Origin: Nitrososphaerota archaeon
Lineage (GTDB): Archaea; Thermoproteota; Nitrososphaeria; Nitrososphaerales; Nitrosopumilaceae
Assembly: GCA_028866895.1 (NCBI GenBank)
Contig: JAGWHF010000006.1
Span: 77,583-141,582, forward strand
Length of the DNA stretch: 64,000 nt
Direction of reading: 5' to 3'
The notes under the pieces were generated by a model. The model worked only from the letters and a program-made list of their open reading frames with translations. It ran no database searches and was not told the DNA's origin. Positions within the stretch are counted from its first letter, which is position 1, and each line of letters starts with the position of its first letter. Positions 15,536 through 23,705 of this stretch are shown here, one piece after another. The position numbers were made by a program, and so were the translations under genes.

Positions 15536-16801
15536 GTGCATTGGAAAGAAACGCTTCCTGACTGGTACATCAAGAAATACGGATACCAGCCCTGCGTCAA
15601 CATCGGCACGTCCGGCCACGTAGATCACGGCAAGACCACACTCATCCAGGCGCTCACGGGCGTATGGACAAGCGCCCACAGCGAGGAGCTCAAGCGCGGA
15701 ATCACCATAAGGGTGGGATATGCGGACGCCGCGTTTTACAAATGCAAGGCATGCGAGGTGCCGCTTGGCTACTCGGTCACGCCCATCTGCCCCAACTGCG
15801 GCAAGGAGAGCGAGCTCACAAGGGTGGTCTCGTTCGTGGACAGTCCGGGACACGAGTCGCTGATGGCAAACATGCTCTCCGGATCGGCACTGATTGACGG
15901 CGCGATGCTGGTGGTTGCCGCAAACGAGAAGGTCCCGCAGCCGCAGACAAAGGAGCACCTGCTTGCGCTACAGACGCTCGGGATAAAGCAGATTGTGATA
16001 GTCCAGAACAAGGTGGACCTTGTATCATATGAAGACGCCATGGCAAACCATGCCGACATTGTAAAGTTCGTCAAGGGGACAAACGCCGCAAAGGCGCCGA
16101 TAATACCGATATCTGCCCAGTCAAAGCTCAACATTGACGCCCTGATAGGGGCGATAGAGGACGCCATAAAGACTCCGGAGCGTGAGGAGTCGGGAAACGC
16201 CATCATGCACGTATTGCGATCATTTGACGTCAACAAGCCGGGCACCATGATAAAGGAGATGAGGGGGGGAGTGATAGGAGGGAGCCTCACGCACGGAACG
16301 TTCAAGGTGGGCGATGAGATCGAGATCCGGCCCGGCCTTGCAAACGAGAAGAGCGGCAAGTACGAGCCCATCACCACCACGATATCATCACTTGGGACGG
16401 GGGCGGGAATAGTGGAAGAGGTAAAGCCCGGCGGCCTTGTGGCAATCGGGACGAAGCTTGACCCGTTCATGACAAGGAGCGACTCGCTCATAGGCTCGAT
16501 AATAGGCAAGCCCGGAACCCTGCCCGAGAATTCCTACAGCGCAAAGATGGAGGTCAGCCTCTTTGATACGGCGGTGGGATCGGGTGACGAGATAAAGGTC
16601 TCCTCCATACAGACGGGGGAGTCGCTCAGGCTTAGCATCGGTACGGCACCGCTCCTTGCAAAGGTGACAAGCGTGAGGGGCAAGACTGTGGAGATGCAGT
16701 TCAAGAGGCCCGTCTGCCTCTTTGAGCACAGCAAGGTCGCAATCAGCAGGAGGCTTGCGGAGAGGTGGAGGCTGATAGGGGCGGGCGTTGCCGTTGGTTA
16801 G
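15536..16801 (+). CDS. eif2g: Translation initiation factor aIF2, gamma subunit
   Basis: GTPase subunit that delivers Met-tRNAi to the small ribosomal subunit. Features in order: P-loop GHVDHGKTT (about residue 27), switch I with RGITIRVGYADA, a zinc knuckle CKAC and CPNC (about 69-90), switch II DSPGHESL, NKVD, and ISAQSKLNID, then two beta-barrel domains (from about residue 205). 421 aa, full length, GTG start. The alpha subunit is encoded 4 kb away; beta is not in the window. The last bases overlap the start of the PIN gene. Confidence 0.95.
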   Translation: MHWKETLPDWYIKKYGYQPCVNIGTSGHVDHGKTTLIQALTGVWTSAHSEELKRGITIRVGYADAAFYKCKACEVPLGYSVTPICPNCGKESELTRVVSFVDSPGHESLMANMLSGSALIDGAMLVVAANEKVPQPQTKEHLLALQTLGIKQIVIVQNKVDLVSYEDAMANHADIVKFVKGTNAAKAPIIPISAQSKLNIDALIGAIEDAIKTPEREESGNAIMHVLRSFDVNKPGTMIKEMRGGVIGGSLTHGTFKVGDEIEIRPGLANEKSGKYEPITTTISSLGTGAGIVEEVKPGGLVAIGTKLDPFMTRSDSLIGSIIGKPGTLPENSYSAKMEVSLFDTAVGSGDEIKVSSIQTGESLRLSIGTAPLLAKVTSVRGKTVEMQFKRPVCLFEHSKVAISRRLAERWRLIGAGVAVG

Positions 16802-17170
16802 GGTAATCTGCGACTCTAGCTTCCTGATGGCCCTTGCGTCAAGGAGGATTAAAAATCTGGCAAGCCTTGGGACGGAGATCGGGTCGCTCGAGTTTGTCGT
16901 GCCGGACCTTGTGGTCTCGGAGCTTGAGAGGCTCTCAAGGGCGGGGGGTAAAAAAAAAGTTCTGCCGCAGGGGCGCTTGAGATCTGCAGCGGCCTTGAGA
17001 GGATAGGCATCGCGGGCCCGTCGGTCGACGAGGCGATTGCGATGCATGTGCGGTCAGGCGGCATAGTGGCCACGATAGACGCGGGGCTCAAGAGGATGGT
17101 AAGGGAGGCTGGCGGCTCGGTGCTCTCGCTTGCAAATGACAGGGTGGTTCTTGAGCCAGACAAGATTTAA
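16788..17170 (+). pseudogene. Fcf1-like PIN-domain protein interrupted at an A9 run
   Basis: The first frame from TTG 16788 gives VRVICDSSFLMALASRRIKN and VVPDLVVSELERLSR. It then meets GGT followed by nine A's and goes on into unrelated sequence. The frame one base back gives ALEICSGLERIGIAGPSVDE, VATIDAGLKRMVREAG and a stop at 17170. With ten A's the two halves join into a complete 127-aa PIN protein. Archaeal genomes often keep such a PIN gene beside aIF2 gamma, probably acting in rRNA processing. A9 is a plausible slippage site, so the gene may still be expressed. Confidence 0.75.
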
Positions 17171-17185
17171 CTCCAAGGATTTCAA

Positions 17186-17854
17186 ATGGAAAACATGCTG
17201 GAGTACAACGGCGTCAAGATAAGATGGTTCGGGCACGACTCGTTCCTGTTTGAGAAGGGCGTCCGGGTGGTAGCCGACCCGTACAAGATAGCGGGGCCGC
17301 TTGAGGCGGACCTTGTTCTGGTATCGCACAACCACTTTGACCACATGAGCATCGAGGACCTGCAGAAGGTGGCCTCCGACAAGACAACGATAGTTGCCGC
17401 ACAGGAATGCATCGAGAAGCTTGGCGACGTAAAATGCAAGGAGAAAAAGGCGCTGCTGCCAGGCCAGGAGATGAGCGTAAACGGGGTGAGGCTCAAGGGG
17501 GTTCCAGCTTACAATATCGACAAGATAAACCCCGACACGAAGAGGCCGTTTCACCCAAAGGATGACAAGAAGATCGGGTTCCTCATCGAGATGGGAGGGA
17601 CCACGATATACCATACCGGGGACTCGGACCTTGTGCCGGAGATGGAGAACCTGCGGCCCGACGTCCTGCTTGTGCCAGTGAGCGGGACGTATGTCATGAC
17701 TGCAAGCGAGGCTGCAAGGGCTGTCGGTGTGATAAGGCCCAAGGTGGCAATCCCGATGCACTACGGCTCCATCGTGGGAAGCGAACGGGACGCAAAGGAG
17801 TTCAGCGAGGCCGTAAGGGACTGCAAGGTGCACGTGCTCTCAAGGGAATCCTAG
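17186..17854 (+). CDS. Metallo-beta-lactamase-fold hydrolase (UPF0173-like)
   Basis: 222 aa MBL-fold protein with the di-metal motif SHNHFDHMS (HxHxDH) near residue 50. Further motifs are YHTGDSDLVPEM, LLVPVSGTYVMTASEA and AIPMHYGSIVG. These match the UPF0173 (YtkL-like) metal-dependent hydrolases whose substrate is unknown. Cytoplasmic; no signal peptide. TATA-like gatttaac (about 17164-17171) lies just upstream of the ATG. It follows the PIN gene by 15 bases. Confidence 0.9.
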   Translation: MENMLEYNGVKIRWFGHDSFLFEKGVRVVADPYKIAGPLEADLVLVSHNHFDHMSIEDLQKVASDKTTIVAAQECIEKLGDVKCKEKKALLPGQEMSVNGVRLKGVPAYNIDKINPDTKRPFHPKDDKKIGFLIEMGGTTIYHTGDSDLVPEMENLRPDVLLVPVSGTYVMTASEAARAVGVIRPKVAIPMHYGSIVGSERDAKEFSEAVRDCKVHVLSRES

Positions 17855-17999
17855 AAGCGACGATCAACATCCAAGTAAACCATGCCTTGCAGGGAAGAGA
17901 CACCGGCACGTTGATTTCATCACACACTGAGAAATTCAGGAACAACAGGAAAGGGGAACCCAAAAGCCTAATAAACAGAGGTAAATCCAACAAGCTAGG

Positions 18000-20810
18000 T
18001 TGATCTCGGACAGAAAGCTGTTTGCTGTTGGCAGTCGTGACTTTAACTTAAGGCACCTTCTCGTAATTGGCGTACTGATATCATCGTTTTCCATCTCGGC
18101 GCTTGTAAGGTCGCAGGCTGCAGACTATGGGTTCCAGCTCAACGAGTTTGACCCATACTTTAACTACAGGGCGACCGAGTACCTCCTCCAGCACGGCGTC
18201 AACGCATACGTGCACTGGCACGACACCATGAGCTGGTACCCGGAAGGCAGGAACGTCTTTAGCACCGCGCAGGTGCCGCTCCACTTTACTGATGCTATAC
18301 TGTACAAGGTATTTGGTGGCGGGCTGAGCCTGTATGATTTCACCATAATATTTCCGGTGGTCTTCGGCTCGCTTACTGTGGTGATAGTGTTTGCGCTTGT
18401 AAGGGTGATTGGGGGAACCACGGCAGGCCTCTTTGCGTCGCTCTTCTTTGCCATCTCGCCGCCAGTCATAGTGAGGGGCACGATAGGTTGGTTCAAGTCG
18501 GAACCGCTTGGCCTCTTCTACGGCCTCTTGGGGGTCTACTTCTTCCTCAGCGGGATCAAGACCGAGAACAGGAAGATTGCGATAGCCAAGCTCTTCGGCG
18601 GCGCGGCATTTCTCAGCATAGGGTTTGCCTCGTGGGGCGGCGTCGAGTTTTTCATAATCCCGTTCGGGCTGTTCTTCATAGCGCTGCCGTTTGTAAGGAA
18701 GGACCACAACTTCCTCCTCTGGGCGGTTCCGTTCTTTGTCGTCGTGACGATGGCAATCTCGGGAGGCGTGTTTGCAAGGCCTGGCCCTGGTTTTGTCTTC
18801 GGGGAGAGGGGCTTTGGGCTCATAGGCCCTACAATCCTGATGGTAATAATCATCTTCGTGCAGAGATTCAGCAAGGAGGGGGTGAAGGTGAGGAACTCCC
18901 TAATCGTGCTTGGGGCGCTGGTAATAGCCGGCCTTGCAGTCATTGCGTCGGGCCACCTCCATACGGCAAGCTTCCGTTACATGAATGCGCTTGACCCGTT
19001 CCTCTCGTCGGTGGACCCGCTCGTAGAGTCAGTCGCAGAGCACGCAACACCTACGATTGCGGAGAACTTTACCTACTTTTCGACGCTCATGCTGCTTGCA
19101 GGTTTTGGCATATGGCTGATGTTCAGGAAGACGGGCGGCAACGGCTTGTCCAGGTTCAACCTGAAAAACGACATGACCGTATTTGCGCTCATACTGGGGC
19201 TCGTGGGGGCGTATGCGGGCTCGACATTCTCAAGACTTGAGCTGCTGACTGCAAGCTCGGTCATCGTGCTTGCCTCGCTCGGGCTTGCTGTGCTGACTGC
19301 CGAGATCCTCAAGAGGGAGGACAGGCCGCCCGTGGTGGAGCAGCCAAAGGACAGGAAGGGCAAGCAGAATCAGGCAAAGACGAACCCGGCAAAGAAGCAG
19401 TCGGCCCTTCTTGGAAGAGCGCCCAAGATTGCCTTTGTGGCAGTCATGGTGGCGTTCCTTCTTGTGCCCACGGTGTTTCCAACTCAGGGAAACTGGATAT
19501 CGATGGTAAAGGCTCCACCCACGATTCTCAACGGGGGTTCCAACTTTGCGATTGCTACAAGCGACTGGCCGGACGCGATGCTCTGGCTCAAGAACAACAC
19601 GCCGCCCAACTCGATAGTGGCGTCATGGTGGGACTATGGGTACTGGATAGAGACGCTCGGAAACAGGACGACGTTTGTGGACAATGCAACGCTTTCCACC
19701 GAAGAGATTGCAAAGATTGCAAAGATCTTCCTTGACTCGCCCGACGTGGCGTGGAAGACGCTGACCGACATGCATGCAAACTACGTGCTGGTCTACGTCG
19801 TGGGCCAGAAGTTCGTGGCAAACAACCAGCAGCTCTACGTGCTCGGCGGCGGAGGGGACGAGAGCAAGAAGCAGTGGTTCATGAAGATTGCAGGCGAGGA
19901 CGAGACAAAGTTCCTCGAGTCCGACCAGTTCACCCCGACGGCATACTTTTGGGACAACACGCTGCTTGGGCAGATGTTTCCGTTTACACCGATAACATAC
20001 TATGATCCCGCCACCCACCAGGAGTCGCAGACGTACCAGGACGGGTACACGGCGATATACGCAAAGGATGTCAAGTATCCGTCAGACGGGAGCGGGCCGC
20101 TGAGGCTTGCGTACGAGTCGGCAAGCCTCAACAGGACTGACTCGGGCGTCTTCTCGGGAGTCCTGATATACCAGGTAAATCCCGACTATGTGGTAGGGTC
20201 AAGCAAGCCGCAGGCGATAAACGGCACGCAGGCAAACTCGACGGCGCAGGCAACTGCCCCGCAGCCGCCGCAGCCAAGCGTGCTTGTGACGAACAGCTCG
20301 TCTACTGGAAGCGGTGACACGGCAGTCATCTCCACAAAGTATGGCGACATCACGCTCAAGCTCTACAACGACGTAGCGCCAAAGACCGTGGCCAACTTTG
20401 AGAAGCTTGCAAACTCGGGCTTTTACAACGGCACGCTCTTCCACAGGATAATGCCTGGATTTGTCATACAGGGAGGAGATCCCAACACAATAAACGGCTC
20501 GAGGAACACGTGGGGCATGGGAGATGCCGGATATACCATACCGCCGGAGTTTAGCGACCTGAACTTTAGCATGTATACGGTAGGCATGGCGCGCGGCCAG
20601 TCGGTCGACAGCGGCAGCTCGCAGTTCTTCATCACGGTGGGCGATGCAAGCTTCCTTGACGGCAAGTACACGCTCTTTGGTAAGGTGGTATCGGGCCAGG
20701 ACGTGGTGGACAAGATTGCGGCACTTCCGACAAACTCGCAGAACCAGCCGGTAAACCCTGACGATGCAAGGGTGATTACGATTCGGGCCTACCCGTCTAC
20801 TGCCAAGTAG
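18000..20810 (+). CDS. aglB: Oligosaccharyltransferase AglB/STT3 fused to a cyclophilin PPIase
   Basis: 936 aa. Residues about 20-470 are a polytopic GT-C core: the first loop holds LNEFDPYFNYRATEYLL with the catalytic Asp motif, followed by many membrane helices. The catalytic WWDYG is at about 543-547 (SWWDYGYWIETLGNRT). A Thr/Gln/Pro linker follows. Residues about 773-934 are a complete cyclophilin: YGDITLKLYNDVAPKTVANF, LFHRIMPGFVIQGGDP, SGSSQFFITVGD and FLDGKYTLFGKVV. So one protein N-glycosylates surface proteins and carries an extracytoplasmic proline isomerase. TTG start, TATA at about 17966-17975. Confidence 0.93.
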   Translation: MISDRKLFAVGSRDFNLRHLLVIGVLISSFSISALVRSQAADYGFQLNEFDPYFNYRATEYLLQHGVNAYVHWHDTMSWYPEGRNVFSTAQVPLHFTDAILYKVFGGGLSLYDFTIIFPVVFGSLTVVIVFALVRVIGGTTAGLFASLFFAISPPVIVRGTIGWFKSEPLGLFYGLLGVYFFLSGIKTENRKIAIAKLFGGAAFLSIGFASWGGVEFFIIPFGLFFIALPFVRKDHNFLLWAVPFFVVVTMAISGGVFARPGPGFVFGERGFGLIGPTILMVIIIFVQRFSKEGVKVRNSLIVLGALVIAGLAVIASGHLHTASFRYMNALDPFLSSVDPLVESVAEHATPTIAENFTYFSTLMLLAGFGIWLMFRKTGGNGLSRFNLKNDMTVFALILGLVGAYAGSTFSRLELLTASSVIVLASLGLAVLTAEILKREDRPPVVEQPKDRKGKQNQAKTNPAKKQSALLGRAPKIAFVAVMVAFLLVPTVFPTQGNWISMVKAPPTILNGGSNFAIATSDWPDAMLWLKNNTPPNSIVASWWDYGYWIETLGNRTTFVDNATLSTEEIAKIAKIFLDSPDVAWKTLTDMHANYVLVYVVGQKFVANNQQLYVLGGGGDESKKQWFMKIAGEDETKFLESDQFTPTAYFWDNTLLGQMFPFTPITYYDPATHQESQTYQDGYTAIYAKDVKYPSDGSGPLRLAYESASLNRTDSGVFSGVLIYQVNPDYVVGSSKPQAINGTQANSTAQATAPQPPQPSVLVTNSSSTGSGDTAVISTKYGDITLKLYNDVAPKTVANFEKLANSGFYNGTLFHRIMPGFVIQGGDPNTINGSRNTWGMGDAGYTIPPEFSDLNFSMYTVGMARGQSVDSGSSQFFITVGDASFLDGKYTLFGKVVSGQDVVDKIAALPTNSQNQPVNPDDARVITIRAYPSTAK

Positions 20811-20966
20811 CTACCTGTACCTGTCCTGGACGCGGTATCTTGCATACTTGTCGTCTGGCGAATATTTTCCGGGATGCACGCTTGATGTGTTGCCTCCGCA
20901 CTTGGGACACTTGTCCTTGAGGGTGTACCTTTTGCAGTCGTCGCACTTGCGCATCTGGAACTTCAA
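20811..20966 (-). CDS. nop10: H/ACA snoRNP protein Nop10
   Basis: 51 aa from TTG 20966: KFQMRKCDDCKRYTLKDKCP, then CGGNTSSVHPGKYSPDDKYA and ending RVQDRYR. The N-terminal CxxC...CxxC zinc ribbon and the C-terminal helix match Nop10, which supports Cbf5 in rRNA pseudouridylation guided by H/ACA RNAs. Starting at ATG 20954 would remove the conserved KF-strand. The start lies 2 bases after the aIF2 alpha stop, and the aIF2 alpha-nop10 pair is a conserved archaeal operon. It converges on aglB with no gap. Confidence 0.92.
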   Translation of the reverse strand: MKFQMRKCDDCKRYTLKDKCPKCGGNTSSVHPGKYSPDDKYARYRVQDRYR

Positions 20967-20968
20967 CG

Positions 20969-21769
20969 TCAGCCCTCCCGGGTCTTCTTTGATTCCTCGC
21001 GGGTGAACTTGAAGGTGCCGCCGCCCTTCTCGATGACGTGCTCGACGGAAGCCAGTATGGGCTTGAGCTCCTTCTCGGCGTCCTTGAAGTTCTGGGCCGT
21101 TATGGAGAGCCTGTACTTGGGGGCTCCCATGTATGTTATCGCGACTGCCACCTTCTTGGTCTCCATGGCGGATGAAAGGGCGCGCTTGATTATCTCGATG
21201 CCGTCGGGCTTGATGCTTGTAAGCTCAAGGACTCCCCTTATCTCGACGTGGGGGATCTGCATCTTTGAGCTGAGTTCTGAGATTGCGGAGACCGTCTTCT
21301 CTGAAAGCCCGAGGCCGTCAAGGACCGGCGCCCCGCGCGAGGCGACCTGGCTGAAGGCGTCGTAGACGGAATCGAACTTGCCTGCAAGCAGGTTCTCTAT
21401 CTTGTCGCTTTCTGCCTTTGAGAGGGCTGCCTTGGCACTGAGGTTCTCAATGAGGGCTGCCTCCTTCTCCTTGCGCTTGATCTCGAGAAGCTTCTTCTTC
21501 TTCTGGTCTGCCGAGATCTGCTTGAGTGAGAGGTCGATCTCGGACCTCCGGGGGTCGACGCGCTTTACAAGCAGCACCTTCTTCTCCCCCCGCTTGAGGA
21601 ACTTTTCCACGTTTCTTATCCAGCCGGTTGCAATCTCTGATATGTGCAAAAAACCCTGTATGTTGTTGTACTCGTCTAGTGTGACATATGCCCCCTGGTC
21701 CATTATCCTGCTTACGGTAGCTATGACTATCTCGCCTACCTCGGGAAATTCCTGGATTGCGGTGGACAT
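20969..21769 (-). CDS. eif2a: Translation initiation factor aIF2, alpha subunit
   Basis: 266 aa from ATG 21769. The N-terminal S1/OB domain reads FPEVGEIVIATVSRIMDQGA and GFLHISEIATGWIRNVEKFL, then VLLVKRVDPRRSEIDLSLKQ. A helical middle domain and a C-terminal alpha/beta domain (VAVAITYMGAPKYRLSITAQ) complete the family layout. It binds aIF2 gamma and tRNA. A TTG at 21778 is the only upstream alternative. The TATA-like attaaatta at about 21794-21802 fits the ATG. Co-transcribed with nop10. Confidence 0.95.
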   Translation of the reverse strand: MSTAIQEFPEVGEIVIATVSRIMDQGAYVTLDEYNNIQGFLHISEIATGWIRNVEKFLKRGEKKVLLVKRVDPRRSEIDLSLKQISADQKKKKLLEIKRKEKEAALIENLSAKAALSKAESDKIENLLAGKFDSVYDAFSQVASRGAPVLDGLGLSEKTVSAISELSSKMQIPHVEIRGVLELTSIKPDGIEIIKRALSSAMETKKVAVAITYMGAPKYRLSITAQNFKDAEKELKPILASVEHVIEKGGGTFKFTREESKKTREG

Positions 21770-21826
21770 GGATTCCAAGCTCTTGGTGGATAATTTAATG
21801 GTGTTGATGCGGGCCGCACCTGCGAG

Positions 21827-22360
21827 CTAAAAGTCGATTCCCTTCTTTGCCTTTATGCCGGACCTGAAGGGGTGCTTGATCTCCCTCATCTCAGTGACAA
21901 GGTCCGCAAGCTCGACGACCTCGTCTCGTGCATGGTTTCCCGTCAGGACGAGGCTGACTGAGGGCGGCCTGTCGCGTATGAGCTGCAGCAGGTCCTCAAG
22001 TGGGACGAGGCCTAGGTTTACCGCGTAGTTGATCTCGTCTAGTATGACGATCCTGTAATTCCCGGAGGAGATCTTTTTTCTTGCGATTGCAAGGGCCTCC
22101 CCGGCCATTTTCTTGTGGTCCTCGATCGGGCTCTTGTCGTCAAGTATGCCGACAAAGCCCTTGCCTACCGCGGCAAGCTCAAAATCCGGCTCAAGCCTCC
22201 TTGACGACGTCATCTCGCCATAGTGCCACGAGCCCTTGATGAACTGGATCATGCATACCTTGTAGTCGTAGCCGAGGGCGCGCAGGGCCATCCCGAGCGC
22301 CGCGGTCGTCTTGCCCTTGCCCTTTCCCGTATATACTATGACGAGCCCGTCCTTTGCCAT
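21827..22360 (-). CDS. cobO: Cob(I)yrinic acid a,c-diamide adenosyltransferase
   Basis: 177 aa. The P-loop VYTGKGKGKTTAALGMALRA, then QFIKGSWHYGE and VILDEINYAVNLGLV (Walker B) define the CobA/CobO/BtuR family, which adds the upper 5'-deoxyadenosyl ligand to corrinoids. The frame is open further upstream, but the ATG at 22360 gives the canonical N-terminus and sits 25 bases after a TATA-like gatttttactt (minus strand, about 22383-22393). It is the first gene of the corrinoid cluster and divergent from the FAD reductase. Confidence 0.93.
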   Translation of the reverse strand: MAKDGLVIVYTGKGKGKTTAALGMALRALGYDYKVCMIQFIKGSWHYGEMTSSRRLEPDFELAAVGKGFVGILDDKSPIEDHKKMAGEALAIARKKISSGNYRIVILDEINYAVNLGLVPLEDLLQLIRDRPPSVSLVLTGNHARDEVVELADLVTEMREIKHPFRSGIKAKKGIDF

Positions 22361-22449
22361 TGAGGAGGTTCCTGGCGCGGCAAGTAAAAATCTGGCGATC
22401 GTGTGGGGGCGCCGCGAAAAAACGGTTATTACAAGAATAGGATTCCAAG

Positions 22450-23685
22450 ATGCTGGCAATGGGCAAAAGTTATGATTATGACATCGTGGTGGTTGGGGGA
22501 GGGCCTGCGGGGCTCTCGGCTGCCTGGAGTGCCGCAAAAAAGGGCGCAAGGGTCGCGGTGCTTGAAAGGGAGGATGCGATAGGGCAGAGCGTGAGGACAA
22601 GCGGGGTTACATGGATTAGAGAGGCCAGGTCCTTTGGCATCCCGGAGGAGTGCTACAACAAGGTGGGCAGGTATGCGTTCTACTCGCCAAACAACATGAT
22701 AGTAAAGAGCAGCGACCAGCCGGAGGTGGCGGTGCTTGACGTGCGGAGGACGTACCAGCACCTGGCATACGAGGCTGCGGCCGCCGGGGCCGAGATACGC
22801 CTGAGGACTAGTGTGACTGGCGTGGTGACGGAGGGTGCAAGGGTGGCCGGGGTCAAGGCAACCTCGCTTGGGGGCGAGGCCGAGTTTAGGTCGAGGCTTG
22901 TGATAGATGCAAGCGGGTTCCACTCGGTGGTGGGCAGGGCTGCAGGGATTGCGCCGCAGTGGAGGAGGTTTGGGGCCGGGGCCGAATACGAGGCATATGT
23001 GGAAAATATAGACCCCATGACGTGGCACCTGATGGTGGGCCAGGAGTACTCGCCTGCAGGATATGCGTGGGTCTTTCCCCTAGGGGGTAACAGGGCAAGG
23101 ATTGGCGTCGGTGTGGGAAAGCCCGAGTCGCAGGCTGACGCGACGCAGCGGCTCATCGAGCTCTTGGAGAGGAGGCCGCGGCCGCTTGGCGAGATGGGTA
23201 GGATTGTACCGGTCGAGTTTCATTACGGGCTGATACCAAACGAGGGGCTCAGGCAGGCGGCAACGGCTGACGGCCTGATACTTGTGGGGGACTCGGCGGG
23301 GCAGGCAAACCCGCTTGTGCTGGAGGGGATAAGGTACGCCATCGAGTTTGGCAGGCGGGCGGGAGAGGTGGGGGCGGACGCGGCAAGGTCGGGGGACGCC
23401 TCAAGGGGGGCGCTGAGGGGCTATGAGGATTCGATGCGCAAGGCGGTGGGCTCGAAGATCGCGTCTGCAATAAAGGTGCAGTACAGGTGGCTTGGCCTCA
23501 CGGACGAGGAGTGGGACAGGGAGATTGGGATAATAGGGGACCTCTCTGCGGAGGAGTTTCTGGATTTTGTAAAGGCGGAGTTTGGGCTGGCAAACATGGT
23601 AAAGCTTGCAACCAGCCACCCAAAGCTTGCCATCAGGCAGCTCTTCGGGCTGATAAGGGAGAGCGTCCAGCCAAGGGGGGACTGA
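22450..23685 (+). CDS. FAD-dependent oxidoreductase, geranylgeranyl reductase-like
   Basis: 411 aa with an N-terminal Rossmann FAD motif (DIVVVGGGPAGLSAAWSA), a middle LVIDASGFHSVVGRAAG, and GLILVGDSAGQANPLVLEGI, the second FAD motif. This is the geranylgeranyl reductase/FixC group, whose archaeal members usually saturate isoprenoid chains of membrane lipids. Here it lies between cobO and cbiA, in line with cbiA and 20 bases before it, so a role in corrinoid reduction is possible. Sequence alone cannot decide. TATA at about 22420-22430. Confidence 0.8.
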   Translation: MLAMGKSYDYDIVVVGGGPAGLSAAWSAAKKGARVAVLEREDAIGQSVRTSGVTWIREARSFGIPEECYNKVGRYAFYSPNNMIVKSSDQPEVAVLDVRRTYQHLAYEAAAAGAEIRLRTSVTGVVTEGARVAGVKATSLGGEAEFRSRLVIDASGFHSVVGRAAGIAPQWRRFGAGAEYEAYVENIDPMTWHLMVGQEYSPAGYAWVFPLGGNRARIGVGVGKPESQADATQRLIELLERRPRPLGEMGRIVPVEFHYGLIPNEGLRQAATADGLILVGDSAGQANPLVLEGIRYAIEFGRRAGEVGADAARSGDASRGALRGYEDSMRKAVGSKIASAIKVQYRWLGLTDEEWDREIGIIGDLSAEEFLDFVKAEFGLANMVKLATSHPKLAIRQLFGLIRESVQPRGD

Positions 23686-23705
23686 CGGGACATCCCGGGT
23701 GCGCC

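Noticed and set aside
15536-16801. Idea that this GTPase is EF-Tu or SelB
   Set aside because: The zinc knuckle after switch I, the RGITIRVGYA sequence and position next to S6e identify aIF2 gamma.
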